A stretch of 64,000 nucleotides of DNA, taken from assembly GCF_000013625.1 (NCBI RefSeq), contig NC_009659.1, forward strand, positions 2,356,001 through 2,420,000, in the 5' to 3' direction. Positions within the stretch are counted from its first letter, which is position 1. Each line of letters opens with the position of its first letter. Under the pieces are notes generated by a model. The model worked only from the letters and a program-made list of their open reading frames with translations, was not told the DNA's origin and searched no databases. Source of the DNA: Janthinobacterium sp. Marseille (GTDB lineage: Bacteria; Pseudomonadota; Gammaproteobacteria; Burkholderiales; Burkholderiaceae_D). Both the position numbers and the translations under genes were made by a program. Positions 48,859 through 59,098 of the stretch are shown in pieces.

Positions 48859-49896
48859 CTAGAGCAGAGAGTCCTTGCCGACCCCGGTCCGCATCAGCGA
48901 GCGTTTCAGCTTGACCAATGCTTCCTGCTGGATTTGCCGTACCCGTTCGCGCGTGACGTGCATTTCTGCCGCCAGCGCTTCCAGTGTGGCCGGATCATCA
49001 TTATCCAGACCAAAGCGACGCGTAATCACCAGGCGCTGCTTATCGGGTAATTTTTCCAGCCAGTCATGCACCAGCACCGTCATTTCATTGTGCTCGGCCA
49101 GTGCGTCCGGATCGTTCGCATGGTCGCCCTGCAATAAATCCATCAGGCTTGATTGCGGATCGCCATCCAGTGGTGCGTCCAACGACGTCGCATGCTCGGA
49201 TAGCGCCAGGATGTCCTGCACGTCTTCAACACTGCGATCCACCAGATGCGCGATATCTTCCGCCGTCGCATCCTTGCCATCGTGATGTTGTGCTTCGAGG
49301 TGGAATTTGGCGCGCAGGGTCTGATTCAGTTCACGCACCACATGCACCGGCAAGCGTACAGTACGCGCCTGGTTCATGATCGCGCGCTCTATGCTCTGGC
49401 GTATCCACCAGGTGGCGTAAGTCGAAAAACGGAAACCGCGTTCAGGTTCGAATTTGTCGATCGCGCGCATCAAGCCGAGGTTGCCCTCTTCGATCAGGTC
49501 CAGCAGGATGACACCGCGATTGATGTAATGCTTGGCGATAGAGACAACCAGGCGCAGATTGTGTTCTATCATTTTCTGGCGCGCAGCAAAGTTACCTTGC
49601 TTGGCCAGCGTTGCGAAATGCACCTCTTCCGGCACTGTCAACAAAGGACGCGTACCGATCTGATTCAGGTAATGCTGGGTCGCATCGGTCGAGAGCTCGG
49701 TCGCCAGGACTTTTTTCAGTTCATCGATACCGGCCACCTCTACCGGCGCAACACGCTCCGCCAACTCGACAGCATCGCCGTCGTCGTCGGTAATGTCGGA
49801 TTTCTCCGCATCATCGTCAGCTTGCAATGAGAGCTCGGACGACAATGCATCCGAGTTTTCATCATCTTCTGCGTGTACGTCACGGTTGCGTGTCAT
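48859..49896 (-). CDS. rpoS: Stationary-phase sigma factor RpoS
   Basis: A 345-residue sigma-70 family factor. It has an acidic N-terminal extension (1-50), region 1.2 ([15 protein letters not shown]), region 2 with [32 protein letters not shown] in parts, region 3, and region 4 with [20 protein letters not shown]. It directs the general stress and stationary-phase programme. It is six bases after nlpD; as in E. coli, a main promoter may lie inside nlpD. Confidence 0.97.
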   Translation of the reverse strand: MTRNRDVHAEDDENSDALSSELSLQADDDAEKSDITDDDGDAVELAERVAPVEVAGIDELKKVLATELSTDATQHYLNQIGTRPLLTVPEEVHFATLAKQGNFAARQKMIEHNLRLVVSIAKHYINRGVILLDLIEEGNLGLMRAIDKFEPERGFRFSTYATWWIRQSIERAIMNQARTVRLPVHVVRELNQTLRAKFHLEAQHHDGKDATAEDIAHLVDRSVEDVQDILALSEHATSLDAPLDGDPQSSLMDLLQGDHANDPDALAEHNEMTVLVHDWLEKLPDKQRLVITRRFGLDNDDPATLEALAAEMHVTRERVRQIQQEALVKLKRSLMRTGVGKDSLL

Positions 49897-49902
49897 TAGC
49901 GT

Positions 49903-50856
49903 TTAGCGGCTAGGTAAAAACTTCGATGGATCGACCGGTTTGCCTTGCTGGCGGATTTCAAAATGCAATTTAACGGAATCGGAATCGGAATCACCCATTT
50001 CCGCAATTTTCTGCCCTTTATTGACATTTTGTCCTTCTTTTACAAGGATAGCCTTGTTATGTGCGTAAGCGGACAACAAATTGCTGGTGTGCTTCACAAT
50101 GACCAGGTTGCCATAACCGCGTATGCCGCTGCCGGCATACATGACCTTGCCGGCACCGGCGGCGAGCACGGCCTGCCCTGACTTGCCGGCGATATCCAGC
50201 CCTTTACGGCCGTCATCAAATGTACCGACCACCTTGCCCTCGGCCGGCCAGATCCACGACACACTGTCGTCGTCGGCCGCCAAAGCAACCGGTGCGGCAG
50301 CCTCGGCTGGAGTTGCCGGCTTGGCTGCTGTAGCGGTGGCCGGGGTCGCAGCCGGGGCAGCGGCAACTACCGGTGTGCTGTCCGGTTTTTGCATCTCTGC
50401 CAGAGTCGCATCCGAGTATGGCCGCTTCTCGCCACGCGGGCTGGTTTTATTCGTTGCACTGGCACTGACTGTCGTACTCGACGGCGCGCCCAAAGGACGG
50501 CTTTCCACTACCGACGAACTGGCGATTGCTCCGGTTTGCGCTCCACCACTACGCGCGACCGGCGCGTCCGGCGGTGCTACCCGCAACACTTGTCCGACCT
50601 TGATATCGTTCGGATTCGCCAGGTTATTCCACGCCACGATTTCGCTATAACTCTGGCCGAAATCCAGCGCGATCCGATACAGGGTGTCGCCCTTCCGCAC
50701 GGTATACGTTGTACGGTCTTCCACCGCCGCTTTCGGCGGGGTCGTGCCACTGATCCTGCGCTCACTGACCGGGGCCGAATTCTGGGTAGAACTACAGGCG
50801 CTGAGTAAGCCGACCAGCGATATCAAAAATATCTGTCGAGTTGTGTTTATTCTCAT
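49903..50856 (-). CDS. nlpD: LysM/LytM lipoprotein NlpD (amidase activator)
   Basis: A 317-residue lipoprotein: lipobox GLLSAC, one LysM domain (about 50-95, YTVRKGDTLYRIA), an Ala/Thr/Pro-rich linker, and a C-terminal M23-like LytM domain. The zinc ligands are degraded (KGLDIAG in place of the HxGxD motif and YAHN in place of the second His pair), as in E. coli NlpD, so it should activate a septal amidase rather than cut murein. ATG 50856 is chosen over TTG 50865. It is part of surE-pcm-nlpD-rpoS. Confidence 0.95.
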   Translation of the reverse strand: MRINTTRQIFLISLVGLLSACSSTQNSAPVSERRISGTTPPKAAVEDRTTYTVRKGDTLYRIALDFGQSYSEIVAWNNLANPNDIKVGQVLRVAPPDAPVARSGGAQTGAIASSSVVESRPLGAPSSTTVSASATNKTSPRGEKRPYSDATLAEMQKPDSTPVVAAAPAATPATATAAKPATPAEAAAPVALAADDDSVSWIWPAEGKVVGTFDDGRKGLDIAGKSGQAVLAAGAGKVMYAGSGIRGYGNLVIVKHTSNLLSAYAHNKAILVKEGQNVNKGQKIAEMGDSDSDSVKLHFEIRQQGKPVDPSKFLPSR

Positions 50857-50896
50857 TACGTTCAATTATTCTTTAGCAGTGTTGATGCGTTGGAAA

Positions 50897-51775
50897 CTAA
50901 GTCACGGTACCTGGACGGAGTGGCACAAAATGGCAATCCTCCAGCGTCGAACTTTTCCATTCAAATTTGCTGACGCGTTCTATCAGTTGCAATACCTGAT
51001 GACGTTCGCCAACCGGGGCGACCAGGCGCCCACCTATTGTCATTTGTTCCAGCAGAGCCTGCGGCACTTCCAGTCCGGCGGCAGCCAAAATGATGCCGTC
51101 GAACGGTGCTGCCTGGGGTAAGCCAAGCATACCATCTCCGTAATGCAAGCGGATATTTGCAACCCGCATCGGCCGCAAATTGGCTTTTGCCAATTCATGC
51201 AAGCCCTTGATCCGTTCGATGGAATAGACTTCCTTGGCCACCAGCGACAAGACTGCAGCCTGATAACCGCAGCCGGTTCCGATTTCCAGCACCCGATTGA
51301 GTACGCCACCCTGCTGATTGTTCCGCATGACTTCAATCATTCTGGCAACGATGTATGGCTGCGAGATGGTTTGATGATAACCAATTGGCAACGAAGCATC
51401 GATATAAGCCTGGCTCGCCAGTGCCGGCTCCATGAATAAATGACGTGGCACGGCATCCATCGCCGCCAATACCTTGCTGTCTTTTACCCCTTGTTTTGCG
51501 ACCCGGGCGGTCATTGCCTTGCGCACCGCCTCGGATACCAAAGGCGTGGCGCGCTCGTTGGAAGACGGCGCGGCGGCTGCCTTGCGCGGCACTTCTGCCG
51601 GACGCGCCGGCGTAATCGTGCGTTTGCCGTGTTGCGAAGCATTCTGGGTGGCTGTTTGTGGGGTTGCCACTTTGCCGGAAGTGCTACTGCGGTTTACTTC
51701 GGTCCGGGCACCACTGCGCGGGGCTTTCTCTGCAATCGATGACAGCGAGAGCGGGAAACGCTTTTTCTCTGTCAT
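50897..51775 (-). CDS. pcm: Protein-L-isoaspartate O-methyltransferase (long N-terminal extension)
   Basis: The catalytic part (about 78-292) is a normal Pcm with [17 protein letters not shown] (161-177) and a substrate region [13 protein letters not shown]. It methylates isoaspartyl residues for protein repair. The first 75 residues are a low-complexity, basic Ser/Thr/Ala/Pro-rich extension absent from E. coli Pcm (208 residues). Its ATG overlaps the surE stop (ATGA), which supports this start. It is followed by nlpD after 40 bases. Confidence 0.95.
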   Translation of the reverse strand: MTEKKRFPLSLSSIAEKAPRSGARTEVNRSSTSGKVATPQTATQNASQHGKRTITPARPAEVPRKAAAAPSSNERATPLVSEAVRKAMTARVAKQGVKDSKVLAAMDAVPRHLFMEPALASQAYIDASLPIGYHQTISQPYIVARMIEVMRNNQQGGVLNRVLEIGTGCGYQAAVLSLVAKEVYSIERIKGLHELAKANLRPMRVANIRLHYGDGMLGLPQAAPFDGIILAAAGLEVPQALLEQMTIGGRLVAPVGERHQVLQLIERVSKFEWKSSTLEDCHFVPLRPGTVT

Positions 51776-52509
51776 ACCAAAACCTTCTTCAGGGCTTCCA
51801 GTTGCGCTGTATGCGTCAAATCGATTTGCAGCGGGGTAATCGATACATGACCCAGCGCGGTGGCATGGAAATCAGTGCCCTCGCCGGCATCCTTTTGTCC
51901 GCCGCACGGACCTATCCAGTAGATATCACGGCCATGCGGATCCTGTGCCTTGATTACCGCTTCCGACTGGTGTCGCTTGCCGAGCCGGGTTGCCACCGGC
52001 GACTTCATTTGTTCATACGGCAGGTTTGGGATATTGACGTTCAGCAGGAAGGGTTTGCCATAGGTGTCGAAGCGACGCTCGACGATATCGCGTGCGACCC
52101 GGGCCGCAGCATCGATCTGGCCCCAGCCTTTGTTGACTTGTGAAAACGCAATCGCCGGAATACCGAACAGGAAGCCCTCGGTGGCGGCGGCCACGGTCCC
52201 GGAATACAGGGTATCGTCCCCCATATTCTGGCCCTGGTTGATGCCGGAGACGATCAGATCCGGCGGTTCCGACATAATTCCGGTCAGCGCGATATGCACG
52301 CAATCCGATGGTGTGCCGTTGATGAAATAAAATCCGTTCGCAGCCTGATAGACGGACAAGGGGCGATCAAGCGTAAGGGAGTTGGAACTGCCTGAGCGAT
52401 TGCTGTCTGGTGCCACCACTACGATATCGGCAATTGCTGCCATCGCATCGGCCAGGGCGATCAGCCCCGGCGCTAGGTAGCCGTCATCGTTACTGATAAG
52501 GATTTTCAT
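51772..52509 (-). CDS. surE: 5'/3'-nucleotidase SurE
   Basis: A 245-residue SurE with the metal-binding [10 protein letters not shown] at the N-terminus, [10 protein letters not shown] and [19 protein letters not shown]. It dephosphorylates nucleotides in stationary phase. It heads the surE-pcm-nlpD-rpoS group conserved in proteobacteria. Confidence 0.97.
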   Translation of the reverse strand: MKILISNDDGYLAPGLIALADAMAAIADIVVVAPDSNRSGSSNSLTLDRPLSVYQAANGFYFINGTPSDCVHIALTGIMSEPPDLIVSGINQGQNMGDDTLYSGTVAAATEGFLFGIPAIAFSQVNKGWGQIDAAARVARDIVERRFDTYGKPFLLNVNIPNLPYEQMKSPVATRLGKRHQSEAVIKAQDPHGRDIYWIGPCGGQKDAGEGTDFHATALGHVSITPLQIDLTHTAQLEALKKVLV

Positions 52510-52621
52510 CCCTGAATTTTACCTGAAGCAAGCGTCTCTGCCGCATAAGCTTGCAAGTCAATCCAGATAAATTCTGCCTGCCCGCCAAGCGCCTGCCACT
52601 GCGCCGTGACGGTGCAAAAAT

Positions 52622-54631
52622 CTATTCGGTGCCAGTGGCAACCGCGTCTATCGTCGCAAAAAAATCCTGCACTACAGCCAGCTCACGCGTGCGTTTGAAT
52701 GGCGGCAGGCTTTGCCAGATGCGTTTGCCATAAGGTTTGGAAATCAGGCGCGGATCGCAAATCATCAACACCCCCTTGTCACGCTCATCGCGGATCAGGC
52801 GTCCGGCACCCTGCTTCAAATTGATAATGGCGGCCGGTAACTGGTGATGCATGAAACCGTTCATCCCCTTGCGCTCCAGCGCTTCGATGCGTGCCGCCAA
52901 GACCGGATCATCCGGTGGAGAAAACGGCAGCTTGTCGATAATCACGACCGATAAGGCATCGCCGCGCACGTCCACACCTTCCCAAAAACTCTGGCTGCCT
53001 ATCAACACGGCATTACCGGCGGCGCGGAAGCGGTCAAGCAATTCGGTACGCCCGGCTTCGCCCTGCACCATCAGCGGGAAAGGTAATTTGCGCCGTTCAA
53101 ATTCTTCACGCAGGCGTTCGGCGGCACGGTTCACCGCGCGTATCGTCGTGCATAACAGGAAGGCACCGCCGCCAGCCGCCTCGATCACCGGCAAGGCGGC
53201 ATCGATCACGGCATCGGTGTACTCGGGCGAATTCGGTTGCGGCAAACTGGTCGGCACATAGAGCAAACCCTGCTCACCGTATTCAAACGGGCTGGGCCAG
53301 GATTTGGCCGGCTCATCCCATAAGCCCATTTGCGCACTGTAATGATTGAAATCATTTTTGACCGCCAGCGTGGCCGACGTAAAAATCCAGGTGCGCGGCG
53401 TGCCTTCACGCTGCTTGTTGAAGATGGGTGCAATTGATAACGGTGTCTGATGCAATTGCAATGAGGTGGAGTAAGCCTCCACCCACAGCACACTCTCCTG
53501 GCCGATGATCACTTCTGTGGTCTTTGGTTTATTCCAGGCATCGAGGCGCATCGCCAGCTCCAGCGCCCGCACCCGGCATTGCTCAATGGTCTCGGCGCGC
53601 TCGGCCTGCTTTTGCAGGACGGCGATCATATTGTCGAGCTGTTCTTTGAGGGTTTCCAGCGCCGGGAAGAAGGCACTCGAAGGCGCGATCTGGTTGACCG
53701 CCAGGCGCACGATATCCTGCGGGAAAGTCAGGCGCAAATCGCGCGCCGCACGCTCCACAGGCGTCACCGTGCCGGCCCAGTCGGCACCGTCACGTGCGTG
53801 CGACAAACCTTCGGCCAGCACATCGCGACACAGTTCCAGCACTTGCGAGGTTGAAATGGTTTCACCGAAGAACAGCGTCGCGGTATCCGGCAACTGATGT
53901 GCTTCGTCGAAAATAATCGTATTCGCCGATGGTAGCAATTCCGCCACGCCGGTGTCTTTCAATGCCACATCGGCGAAAAATAAATGGTGATTGACCACCA
54001 CCACGTCGGCTTGCTGCGCTTCCTTGCGCGCCTTCATCACGAAGCAATCCTGGTAGTACTGGCACTCGGCGCCCATGCAGGTATCGCGCGTTGATGTCAC
54101 CAGGTTCCAGATTGAAGCGGTTTCCGGCACTTTCGACAATTCAGCCTTGTCGCCCGAACCGGTGGTTTTCATGAAGCGCGAAATTTCACGCAGGTAACCG
54201 ACGTCGTCGCGCGAAGTCAGGCGACCGTTTTGCAGCGTACGTTCCAAATGGAAATGGCACACATAATTGGCACGGCCTTTCAGCAGCGCTACCGAAACCG
54301 GTGCGTTCAAGGCTTTGCGTACGCTGGGGATGTCGCGCAGGAAGAGCTGGTCCTGCAAGTTCTTGGTGCCGGTCGAAACGATCACCTTACCGCCCCACAG
54401 CAGCGCAGGTACCAGATAGGCAAAGGTTTTACCGGTACCGGTGCCGGCTTCGGCGATCAGCGTGCTTTGATTGGAAATTGCATGCGCAATGGCCTTGGCC
54501 ATTTCAGTTTGCGACTGACGCGGACGAAAAGAGCCGACCGCATGACCCAGCGGGCTATCAACACCAAACAACTGATCGATTTCGGCATCGTGTGTGGCGG
54601 CTACAGGCAATGCAGAAGGTTCGTCGGTCAA
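52622..54631 (-). CDS. dinG: DinG/YoaA-type ATP-dependent DNA helicase
   Basis: A 669-residue XPD-like superfamily 2 helicase: Walker A EAGTGTGKT (61-69), DEAH box at 242-245, and the iron-sulphur cysteines at about 125, 185, 190 and 196. C-terminal helicase motifs include GSQSFWEGVDVRGDAL and QGAGRLIRDERDKG. It probably unwinds DNA forks or R-loops during repair. It is closer in layout to YoaA than to classical DinG. The start is TTG 54631; no earlier ATG is in frame. Confidence 0.92.
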   Translation of the reverse strand: MTDEPSALPVAATHDAEIDQLFGVDSPLGHAVGSFRPRQSQTEMAKAIAHAISNQSTLIAEAGTGTGKTFAYLVPALLWGGKVIVSTGTKNLQDQLFLRDIPSVRKALNAPVSVALLKGRANYVCHFHLERTLQNGRLTSRDDVGYLREISRFMKTTGSGDKAELSKVPETASIWNLVTSTRDTCMGAECQYYQDCFVMKARKEAQQADVVVVNHHLFFADVALKDTGVAELLPSANTIIFDEAHQLPDTATLFFGETISTSQVLELCRDVLAEGLSHARDGADWAGTVTPVERAARDLRLTFPQDIVRLAVNQIAPSSAFFPALETLKEQLDNMIAVLQKQAERAETIEQCRVRALELAMRLDAWNKPKTTEVIIGQESVLWVEAYSTSLQLHQTPLSIAPIFNKQREGTPRTWIFTSATLAVKNDFNHYSAQMGLWDEPAKSWPSPFEYGEQGLLYVPTSLPQPNSPEYTDAVIDAALPVIEAAGGGAFLLCTTIRAVNRAAERLREEFERRKLPFPLMVQGEAGRTELLDRFRAAGNAVLIGSQSFWEGVDVRGDALSVVIIDKLPFSPPDDPVLAARIEALERKGMNGFMHHQLPAAIINLKQGAGRLIRDERDKGVLMICDPRLISKPYGKRIWQSLPPFKRTRELAVVQDFFATIDAVATGTE

Positions 54632-54721
54632 AATAAAGTCTTGGGTTTAAAGCACTTGGGATAAAGAAAATCTATGCGCCACATCATTCCGCCGGCACGG
54701 CAGGCGAAAACGTGAACGATC

Positions 54722-54931
54722 TCAGGCTGGAATATCAGGGATCAATTGCATTTTAAGCAAGGTGATATTGTCTTTCAGCTGCAATTTCCGCTTTTTCAAA
54801 CGGCGCAATTGTAACTCCTCATGGCGTCCGTCGCTAACCAGGGTCTCAATCACGGCATCCAGATCCCGATGTTCGACTTCCAGTTCGACAATACGTTGGT
54901 GCAGAAGAGCGTGCGAAGTGTTCATAGTCAT
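54722..54931 (-). CDS. DUF465 (YdcH-like) small coiled-coil protein
   Basis: A 69-residue helical protein with the DUF465 pattern: an N-terminal helix HALLHQRIVELEVEHRDLD, then EELQLRRLKKRKLQLKDNI, which is the family's basic signature. Function is unknown; members form helical hairpins. ATG 54931 or ATG 54925 could be the start. It lies 90 bp upstream of dinG on the same strand. Confidence 0.85.
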   Translation of the reverse strand: MTMNTSHALLHQRIVELEVEHRDLDAVIETLVSDGRHEELQLRRLKKRKLQLKDNITLLKMQLIPDIPA

Positions 54932-55181
54932 ATTGCCTGTCTTCTTGTCGATGAAACAATTCAAATATTAAGGTAGCCACAAGAGGTCCGGTACAGCCCC
55001 GGTCTACCGGCTCCTGGCCGCTCCCGTGCATCAAATACCAGGAACAAGCCGGGCCAACTACCGTCATTCAATTGTAAAAAATTCTTACAATTTTAAAAGC
55101 CCCGCATTTACTTCCGGCGGACTCTGCATGCAATAATCAAACGCAATTATTCCCAGCCATAAGTTTAATCCACTAACACTA

Positions 55182-55988
55182 ATGCGCCAATACGAGATAG
55201 AAGCAGGAACCGGCCAACACATTGGCGACCGTAGCGAACAACAAGACCGCGTCGCCTTGTTTGCCGCCCCGAAAGCGCCTGGCTATATGTTAGCCGTCAT
55301 TGCCGACGGCATGGGAGGTTTATCCGGCGGAGCCCTGGCGGCAGAGCAAGTCGTGCGTACCGCGCAACAGGTTTTCGAGCGTTTTTCGCCGCTTACCGAT
55401 AATCCGGAAGCCATCCTGCACACGATCGCCGGCGAAGCCGATACCGTCATCAAGCTATCGGCCATGTCGTCGGACAAAAAACCGCACAGCACAGTGGTCC
55501 TGCTGATCCTCACGCCACAAAATAGTGCAATCTGGGCGCATGTAGGCGATTCCCGCCTGTATTACTTCGATGGCCCGAATTGCATCAAGCGCACGATAGA
55601 CCATACCTATCTCGAACAACTGAAAGCCGAAAACAAGCTGGATGAGGCAAAAGCCAAGGATCCCTTGCTGGCCAATCTGCTGGTCAATGTACTGGGCAGC
55701 AGTAGCAATGATTTCGACATTACGCTGAACCGTCGCGACGGCCTGAAGGCCGGCGACTCTTTCCTGCTCTGTACCGATGGCTTGTGGTCTTATTTCAGCG
55801 ATGCCGAACTGGGCGCGGCCATCGCGGTGAACTCGCCGCGCAAAGCGTCCGAGATGCTGATCACGAATGCACGTAAACGTGCAGCCGGCAGCAAGGCGGA
55901 CAATTGCACGCTGGCCATTGTCAAACTGGTCAAACCCGCCAAGGAAGTCAAAGACTATACGATTAAAAAAATGCGCAGCGCAGTTTGA
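55182..55988 (+). CDS. Orphan PP2C-type Ser/Thr protein phosphatase
   Basis: A 268-residue PPM phosphatase with metal-site motifs DRSEQQD (N-terminal), VIADGMGGLSGG, HVGDSRLYYF, LCTDGLWSYF and KADNCTLAIV. It should dephosphorylate Ser/Thr phosphoproteins. No FHA protein or Hanks-type kinase lies in this window, so its partner is elsewhere. A 250-bp AT-rich gap precedes it; the best ribosome-binding site is weak. Family-level assignment is firm, the substrate is not known. Confidence 0.92.
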   Translation: MRQYEIEAGTGQHIGDRSEQQDRVALFAAPKAPGYMLAVIADGMGGLSGGALAAEQVVRTAQQVFERFSPLTDNPEAILHTIAGEADTVIKLSAMSSDKKPHSTVVLLILTPQNSAIWAHVGDSRLYYFDGPNCIKRTIDHTYLEQLKAENKLDEAKAKDPLLANLLVNVLGSSSNDFDITLNRRDGLKAGDSFLLCTDGLWSYFSDAELGAAIAVNSPRKASEMLITNARKRAAGSKADNCTLAIVKLVKPAKEVKDYTIKKMRSAV

Positions 55989-56104
55989 AAAATTTACAAG
56001 CGTCGACTTATTTGCCCGCCCTGCTTGACGAAAGCTATCCCTAGCCGTTAGCTTCTAACCAAGCGGGAAAATTCTTAATAAAGACCACTACCGCAAGGTA
56101 GCCG

Positions 56105-56148
56105 GCAGTCGCTGAAAACCTTCATCAAACCATCTTTTCAGCGACTGC
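56105..56148. repeat. 14-bp inverted repeat upstream of the Cache-GGDEF-EAL gene
   Basis: GCAGTCGCTGAAAA (56105-56118) and TTTTCAGCGACTGC (56135-56148) are perfect arms around a 16-base loop. The arms end in A4/T4 on the inner side, so it does not look like a terminator. It begins 98 bases before the start of the next gene and 116 bases after the PP2C stop. Confidence 0.75.
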
Positions 56149-56202
56149 GGCATTTGACTACGGCATTTCGCGCAGTCCGTCGCAATTTGAAAAGACCATG
56201 CA

Positions 56203-59007
56203 TTGAAAAAAACTCTGTCCTCCCGCTTTAACTTCGACAGCTTGCGCGTGCGCTTGCTGGTACTCGTATTGCTCGCGATTGTGCCACCGGTAATCCTGAC
56301 CGTGTATGGCGCATGGAAAGAACGTCAGCAAGCGATCCGGATGGCGGAAGACAATCTGCAACAATTGACGCAACTGGCGGCAACCAGTGAAGCGCGGTCG
56401 ATCGAAGGTGCACGCCAGCTGCTTACCGTACTCTCGGTGATTCCGGAACTGCGCGGCGACTCAAAAACCTGCAGCCAGTTCCTCGGCACCATCCTCAAAA
56501 AGAATGAAGGCTATGTCAACTTCGGCTTGATCCAGTTGAATGGCGATGTCACTTGCAGTGCACTGCCGCTGACGGGCAAGGTCAATCTCGGCGACCGGCC
56601 ACATTTCAAACGCGCAGTGCAGGATAAAACCTTTGCCGCCGGCGACTATGTCATGGGTCGCACGGTACGCAAGCACACCATCAACCTGACTTATCCCATC
56701 TTCGGCAATAACGGCGAAGTGCAGGCAGTGATTTTTGCCGCACTTGATTTAAGTGTGCTCGATCGCTTTGTCAGCGATATCGAACTGCCGGCCGGTGCGG
56801 TCCTCGTCACCGCAGACAGCAATGGCACCATCATTGCCAGACGCCCGAATCCCGAGCAATGGATAGGCACGCGCACGCCGCAGTCACTGTTCGACGTCAT
56901 GATCAAGGTCGGCTTCGGCACTTCGGCCCTGACCGATGCGGATGGCGTGACACGCCTGCATGCGTTCGCACCGGTGGGCACCAATAATATTTCCAATTTC
57001 AAGGTCAGCATCGGCATCCCGATGGACGACATCGTGGCACCCGCCAATCATTTGCAAATGATGGAACTCACCACGCTGGCCGTGATTGCCCTGCTGGCGC
57101 TGATCGCGGCATGGTTTGTTGGTGATGTCATCATCCTGCGCCGGGTCAAGGCACTGGTACACACAGCCGACCAGCTTGCCGGCGGTAACCTGAAAGCACG
57201 TACCGGCATCAAATACGGCAAGGAAGAAATCAGCCAGCTGGCGCGTGCCTTCGACAGCATGGCCAGCTCGCTGCAACAGCACGAAACAGAACGCGAGCAA
57301 TCGAAGGCGATTCTGTTTGCTGAAAAAGAACGCGCGCAAGTGACGCTGGAATCGATCGCCGATGCAGTCATCACCACCGACAAGCTGGGCAATATCGAAT
57401 ACATGAATCCGGTGGCGGAAAACCTGACCGGCTGGAGCAAGGCCGAAGCGGAAGGATTGCCATCGACCCGCGTATTCAAAATCATTAATGGCCATACCCG
57501 TGAGCCGGTACCGAATCCGGTGGAACTCGTATTCGAACAGCAAAGCAATGTCGAACTAATCAAGGACACTGTCCTGCTGAGTCGCAACGGCAATGAATAT
57601 GCAGTCGAAGATTCAGCGGCGCCGATACGCGATCGCGATGGAAAAATCATAGGCGTGGTCCTGGTGTTCCATGATGTCAGCGATTCGCGCAAGCTCGCGA
57701 TCCAGCTCTCGCATCAGGCTGCGCACGATCCTCTGACAGGCTTGTTTAACCGTCGCGAATTCGAACGCCGGCTCGAGGTGGCGATAGACACGCTGGCACT
57801 GCAATCGAAACAGCATGCTTTGCTGTATCTGGATCTGGATCAATTCAAGATCGTCAACGATACTTGCGGTCACAGTGCGGGTGATGAATTGCTGCGCCAG
57901 ATCACCGCCTTGCTGCAACCATTGGTACGTGACAGCGATACGCTGGCCCGTCTCGGCGGTGATGAGTTTGGTGCCTTCCTGGAGAATTGCACACCCGACT
58001 CGGCGGTTCGCATTGCAGAAAAATTGCGCCAGACAATTTGTGATTTCCATTTTGTATGGCAAGACAAAATCTTCCCTATCGGCGTCAGTATCGGCCTGGT
58101 CAACTTCAACAGCGATGCGCTGTCGCTCCCGGACTTGCTGAGCGCAGCCGATGCCGCCTGCTATGTGGCCAAAGATACCGGCCGCAACCGCGTGCATATC
58201 TATCGTGCCGAAGACCATCAGCTGGCACAGAACCAGGGCGAGATCAAATGGAATGAGCGGATACAAAAAGCCTTTGAGACCGATGGCTTCTGCCTGTACT
58301 CGCAAGAGATTGTCAATATCCGGCCTGAAAGCGGCAGCTTCCGCTTTGCCGAGTTGCGCCTCTATATGACTGACGATGCCGGCCGCCTGATCCCGACCAC
58401 CGCCTTTATCCCGGCAGCCGAGCGTTACCACTACATGCCAACCATAGATCGCTGGGTGATACGTACCGTCTTCGCACAGCAGGCGGCGGCATTGCTCAAG
58501 TCATCGGATCAGCGCTTGCAGGTCATGCTGGTCAAGATATCCGGCAGTTCGCTGGATGATGAAACCTTCATCGAGTTTGTACGCGAACAATTCATCCACT
58601 TTGCGCTGCCTTACGACTCCATCTGTTTCGCGATTGCAGAAACCACTGCCATTACTAACCTGACGCGCGCATTGAGTTTCATTGATACGCTGAAACCGCT
58701 GGGTTGCCGTTTTGCGCTGGATGACTTCGGTAGCGGCATGTCTTCCTTTGCCTACCTGAAACACCTGGACGTCGACTTCCTGAAAATAGACGGCGGTTAT
58801 ATCCAGGGCATGGAAAGCGATCCGGTCGATTGCGCCAAGATTGAAGCGATTCAACACATCAGCAATGTGATGGGTATCAAGACCATCGCGCCGAATGTCG
58901 ACAGCGAGGCCATACTAAATAAACTGCGTGGCATAGGCATAGGCTATGTGCAAGGCAGCGCCCTGCATCCGAAGACGCCTTTCTATCCGCCGCCTGGTAG
59001 CAAATAA
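56203..59007 (+). CDS. Cache-HAMP-PAS-GGDEF-EAL signalling protein
   Basis: A 934-residue membrane receptor: TM1 (about 16-36), periplasmic dCache domain (about 45-275), TM2 (about 285-308), HAMP (about 309-361), PAS (about 378-500), GGDEF and EAL. GGDEF is intact at 585-589 (RLGGDEFG). The EAL domain is degraded: EAL is ELR at 717-719 and the loop normally AEGVE reads APNVD at 896-900, although DDFGSG (840-845) remains. It is probably a diguanylate cyclase with a regulatory or c-di-GMP-binding EAL. The start is TTG 56203; the next in-frame ATG is residue 47. Confidence 0.9.
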   Translation: MKKTLSSRFNFDSLRVRLLVLVLLAIVPPVILTVYGAWKERQQAIRMAEDNLQQLTQLAATSEARSIEGARQLLTVLSVIPELRGDSKTCSQFLGTILKKNEGYVNFGLIQLNGDVTCSALPLTGKVNLGDRPHFKRAVQDKTFAAGDYVMGRTVRKHTINLTYPIFGNNGEVQAVIFAALDLSVLDRFVSDIELPAGAVLVTADSNGTIIARRPNPEQWIGTRTPQSLFDVMIKVGFGTSALTDADGVTRLHAFAPVGTNNISNFKVSIGIPMDDIVAPANHLQMMELTTLAVIALLALIAAWFVGDVIILRRVKALVHTADQLAGGNLKARTGIKYGKEEISQLARAFDSMASSLQQHETEREQSKAILFAEKERAQVTLESIADAVITTDKLGNIEYMNPVAENLTGWSKAEAEGLPSTRVFKIINGHTREPVPNPVELVFEQQSNVELIKDTVLLSRNGNEYAVEDSAAPIRDRDGKIIGVVLVFHDVSDSRKLAIQLSHQAAHDPLTGLFNRREFERRLEVAIDTLALQSKQHALLYLDLDQFKIVNDTCGHSAGDELLRQITALLQPLVRDSDTLARLGGDEFGAFLENCTPDSAVRIAEKLRQTICDFHFVWQDKIFPIGVSIGLVNFNSDALSLPDLLSAADAACYVAKDTGRNRVHIYRAEDHQLAQNQGEIKWNERIQKAFETDGFCLYSQEIVNIRPESGSFRFAELRLYMTDDAGRLIPTTAFIPAAERYHYMPTIDRWVIRTVFAQQAAALLKSSDQRLQVMLVKISGSSLDDETFIEFVREQFIHFALPYDSICFAIAETTAITNLTRALSFIDTLKPLGCRFALDDFGSGMSSFAYLKHLDVDFLKIDGGYIQGMESDPVDCAKIEAIQHISNVMGIKTIAPNVDSEAILNKLRGIGIGYVQGSALHPKTPFYPPPGSK

Positions 59008-59036
59008 ATCGTTTCGCTGAAGAAGTTAGTCCCATT

Positions 59037-59073
59037 AAAAAAGCCAGCCAGGTCTATCTTGGCTGGCTTTTTT
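59037..59073. terminator. Bidirectional intrinsic terminator
   Basis: GCCAGCCA and TGGCTGGC pair around a nine-base loop, flanked by A6 and T6. It separates the Cache-GGDEF-EAL gene from the convergent DUF883 gene. Confidence 0.9.
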
Positions 59074-59098
59074 CCGGCGAAGTGTCCTGCCCTGCGCT

